Shown here in pieces: positions 62,508 through 64,000 of a stretch of DNA of 64,000 bases. The position numbers were made by a program, and so were the translations under genes. The stretch comes from Myxococcaceae bacterium JPH2 (GTDB taxonomy: Bacteria > Myxococcota > Myxococcia > Myxococcales > Myxococcaceae). The stretch covers positions 37,740 to 101,739 of the forward strand of contig JAEMGR010000043.1 in the NCBI GenBank assembly GCA_016458225.1. Reading direction: 5' to 3'. Within the stretch, counting starts at the first letter, position 1. Every line of letters starts with the position of its first letter. The notes beneath the pieces were generated by a model that was given only the letters and a program-made list of their open reading frames with translations, had not been told where the DNA came from and ran no database searches.

Positions 62508-63152
62508 TCACCCCTGGGAGTTCTCCGCCGCCGTGGCGACGTCCTCGGCGCGGATGAGCTCCCGAACGACCCGAGCACAGGTCTCATCGAACTCGCGGCG
62601 ACTCTCTTCTGAATACCCATGCTGGGCGGCCGTCGCGCTCCCTGAGTAGAAGCGCGCCCACCCGACCTTGTTGAGACACTCGCTCGCGCTCTCCTCGCAT
62701 GCCGCTTCCATGGCATATGAGATCGCCAGCGCCGCGCTCACCGCGCCAGGCGCATAGGGCGTCTGGGCATAGCCCTGCATGCAATCCACCACGTTCGCGG
62801 CATCTTTCGCCTGGACCGCCAGCTCCTTGACCGCGTCGAACTCGGCCCCCGGGATGCATTGAGCCCACGCCTCGGCGACATCCAAGGCGATCGACATGCA
62901 TGGTGTGTCCAGCGGCTCATACGACGGCCCCTCCACGAGGGTGTACTTCAACATCGGGCGCACGCACGCGAACAGCGCCCGCATGACACGACGTCGGGCC
63001 ATCCCTGCTTCCACGGCGAGCTGAATCAAGAAGAAGCCAGACGGGCTCTCTCGCCAGACTTCGGCGAGCGTCCGCCCCTGGGCCCACTCCAGCTCCCCCT
63101 CCCTGCCAACACGCTGCAGGAACTCCTCCAACGCCGCGGCGTCCACGCGCAC
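62508..63152 (-). CDS. hypothetical protein, possibly immunity-like
   Basis: A 214-residue soluble, helical protein. The N-terminal ELEWAQGRTLAEVWRESPSG then FFLIQLAVEAGMARRRVMRA resembles the start of putative immunity proteins of the Imm-5-like type (short W-A-x-G motif followed by helices). No toxin gene is adjacent, and the rest of the protein is not recognised. The start at 63152 is uncertain. It is divergent from the NRPS gene across about 200 bp. Confidence 0.5.
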   Translation of the reverse strand: MRVDAAALEEFLQRVGREGELEWAQGRTLAEVWRESPSGFFLIQLAVEAGMARRRVMRALFACVRPMLKYTLVEGPSYEPLDTPCMSIALDVAEAWAQCIPGAEFDAVKELAVQAKDAANVVDCMQGYAQTPYAPGAVSAALAISYAMEAACEESASECLNKVGWARFYSGSATAAQHGYSEESRREFDETCARVVRELIRAEDVATAAENSQG

Positions 63153-63348
63153 CCCTCGCTGTCGTCGTCCCGCACGAACCCGGGAGGCGAGACAGATTCC
63201 GCTACAGGAGGACTATTCCCACGTTTTGGACAAGTCCCAAACTCGGGACTTAACTGAACACAGGTTGCGTTGCCGCGCAATTCTTGGAGATGCCGGTTCA
63301 CGGCATGCACTTCGTCTTTCGGCGCGGCACGAAGGAGTTGGTGCAGAC

Positions 63349-64000
63349 ATGGCATCCCGTTCCGATTCGATGCGTGCGCGGTTGGCTGAACTGCTGCGTG
63401 AGAAGACCCGTCTGTCCTCACGCGTGCCTGCTTCTTCGGCCCAGGAACGCATGTGGTTCCAGGAGCGGCTGACGCCCGGAAACACCGCGTTGCACATGGC
63501 GGTCTCGGTTCGAATCACCGGCCCGCTCGTCCCCGATGCGCTCGCCCGAGCCTTCCAGGAAGTCATCGCGCGCCACGACGCCCTGCGCACCACGTTCGTC
63601 GAGCAGGACGGGCGTCCCTTCCAGCACGTCGCCCCCAGCCTGGACTTGGAGCTGCCGGAGATTGATCTCCGAGCCCTGCCAGACGCCGAGCGCGAGCCCG
63701 AGGCGCAGCGGCGCATCCAGGAAGCGGTCCGCACCCCGTTCGACCTGGAGCGAGGCCCCTTGCTGCGCGTGGTGCGCTTCTGCCTCACGAACGACGAGCA
63801 CCTGTTGCTCGTGACTGTCCATCACATTGTCTCGGATGGCTGGTCCATGGGCGTGCTCGTGCGGGAGCTGGCTGAGCTGTATCAAGCCTTCGCCTCCGGC
63901 ACCGCCCCCACGCTCGCGCCGATTCCCATGCAGTACACGGACTACACCGCGTGGCAGCGTCAATGGCTGCAGGGTGACGCGCTCGAAACACAGCTCGACT
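63349..64000 (+). CDS. nonribosomal peptide synthetase, condensation domain (3' end outside window)
   Basis: First 217 codons of an NRPS-type gene running off the right edge. The ATG at 63349 (MASRSDSMRARLAELLREKT) has AAGGAG upstream. The condensation domain shows SSAQERMWFQERLTPGNTAL (C1), RHDALRTTFVEQDGRPFQHV (C2) and the catalytic VHHIVSDGWSMGVLVRELAE, with HHIVSDG at residues 158-164. A condensation domain at the very start of a gene usually means either a downstream module that accepts an upstream carrier or a starter C domain that acylates with a fatty acid. Later domains, and so the product, are not visible. Confidence 0.93.
   Translation, partial: MASRSDSMRARLAELLREKTRLSSRVPASSAQERMWFQERLTPGNTALHMAVSVRITGPLVPDALARAFQEVIARHDALRTTFVEQDGRPFQHVAPSLDLELPEIDLRALPDAEREPEAQRRIQEAVRTPFDLERGPLLRVVRFCLTNDEHLLLVTVHHIVSDGWSMGVLVRELAELYQAFASGTAPTLAPIPMQYTDYTAWQRQWLQGDALETQLD

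Overview
The window is very GC-rich DNA whose genes point to a myxobacterium of the Myxococcus/Corallococcus/Archangium group. The evidence is a tandem pair of DUF2378/TIGR02265 proteins (a paralogous family described from Myxococcus and Stigmatella), an imm11/MXAN_0049-type immunity protein, an MXAN_0977-type di-heme enzyme (MbnH), many lipoproteins and Cys-rich secreted proteins, an ECF sigma/anti-sigma/caspase operon, and the start of a nonribosomal peptide synthetase. No rRNA, tRNA or CRISPR array was seen.

Layout. 0-4.2 kb: a fatty-acid/polyketide-type set on the minus strand (dehydratase running off the left edge, FabF-like ketosynthase, FabG-like reductase) with a divergent acyl carrier protein, then an alpha/beta hydrolase and a YebC/PmpR-type regulator. 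4.2-9.1 kb: a membrane histidine kinase with a readable promoter, an imm11 protein, two DUF2378 proteins and a membrane-anchored propeller-like protein. 9.1-27.3 kb: mostly exported proteins (SH3-NlpC/P60 lipoprotein, Cys-rich repeat protein, ferritin-like lipoprotein, secreted endonuclease/phosphatase-fold protein with a coupled partner), a 1702-residue zinc-ribbon polytopic membrane protein, soluble transhydrogenase SthA, an MsrB-MsrA lipoprotein and an HTTM-domain protein with a coupled partner. Strong perfect hairpins separate several of these units.

27.4-55.8 kb is a scarred accessory region. It holds three remnants of one IS3-family element, one full-length but nonsense-mutated IS5-family (IS427-like) element, possible fragments of IS630 and another IS5-type transposase, four copies of an unclassified repeat of about 65-90 bp, and many truncated or frameshifted genes (serine hydrolase, hemerythrin-like, S8 protease, PPC-GON protein, VOC protein, LytTR-type response regulator, alginate-export-like barrel, LysR regulator, propeller protein). 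Intact cargo in the same region includes the sigma/anti-sigma/periplasmic caspase operon, a two-gene NAD-dependent formate dehydrogenase, a class C-like serine hydrolase, a DEAD-box helicase, a PhnB-like protein, a TetR/SnoaL pair and a 5'-nucleotidase-type lipoprotein.

55.8-64 kb returns to ordinary gene organisation: the copper-linked MbnP/MbnH pair, a rhomboid protease with a long C-terminal extension, a cytidine/guanine-type deaminase, a VOC protein, a thioredoxin, a BP74-like protein, a possible immunity-type protein, and a condensation domain opening an NRPS gene at the right edge.

The most interesting signals are the ECF sigma/anti-sigma/exported caspase operon, the dispersed repeat and IS3 scars with shared breakpoints, an in-frame TGA at a conserved Cys position of a Cys-rich repeat gene, and the giant zinc-ribbon membrane protein.
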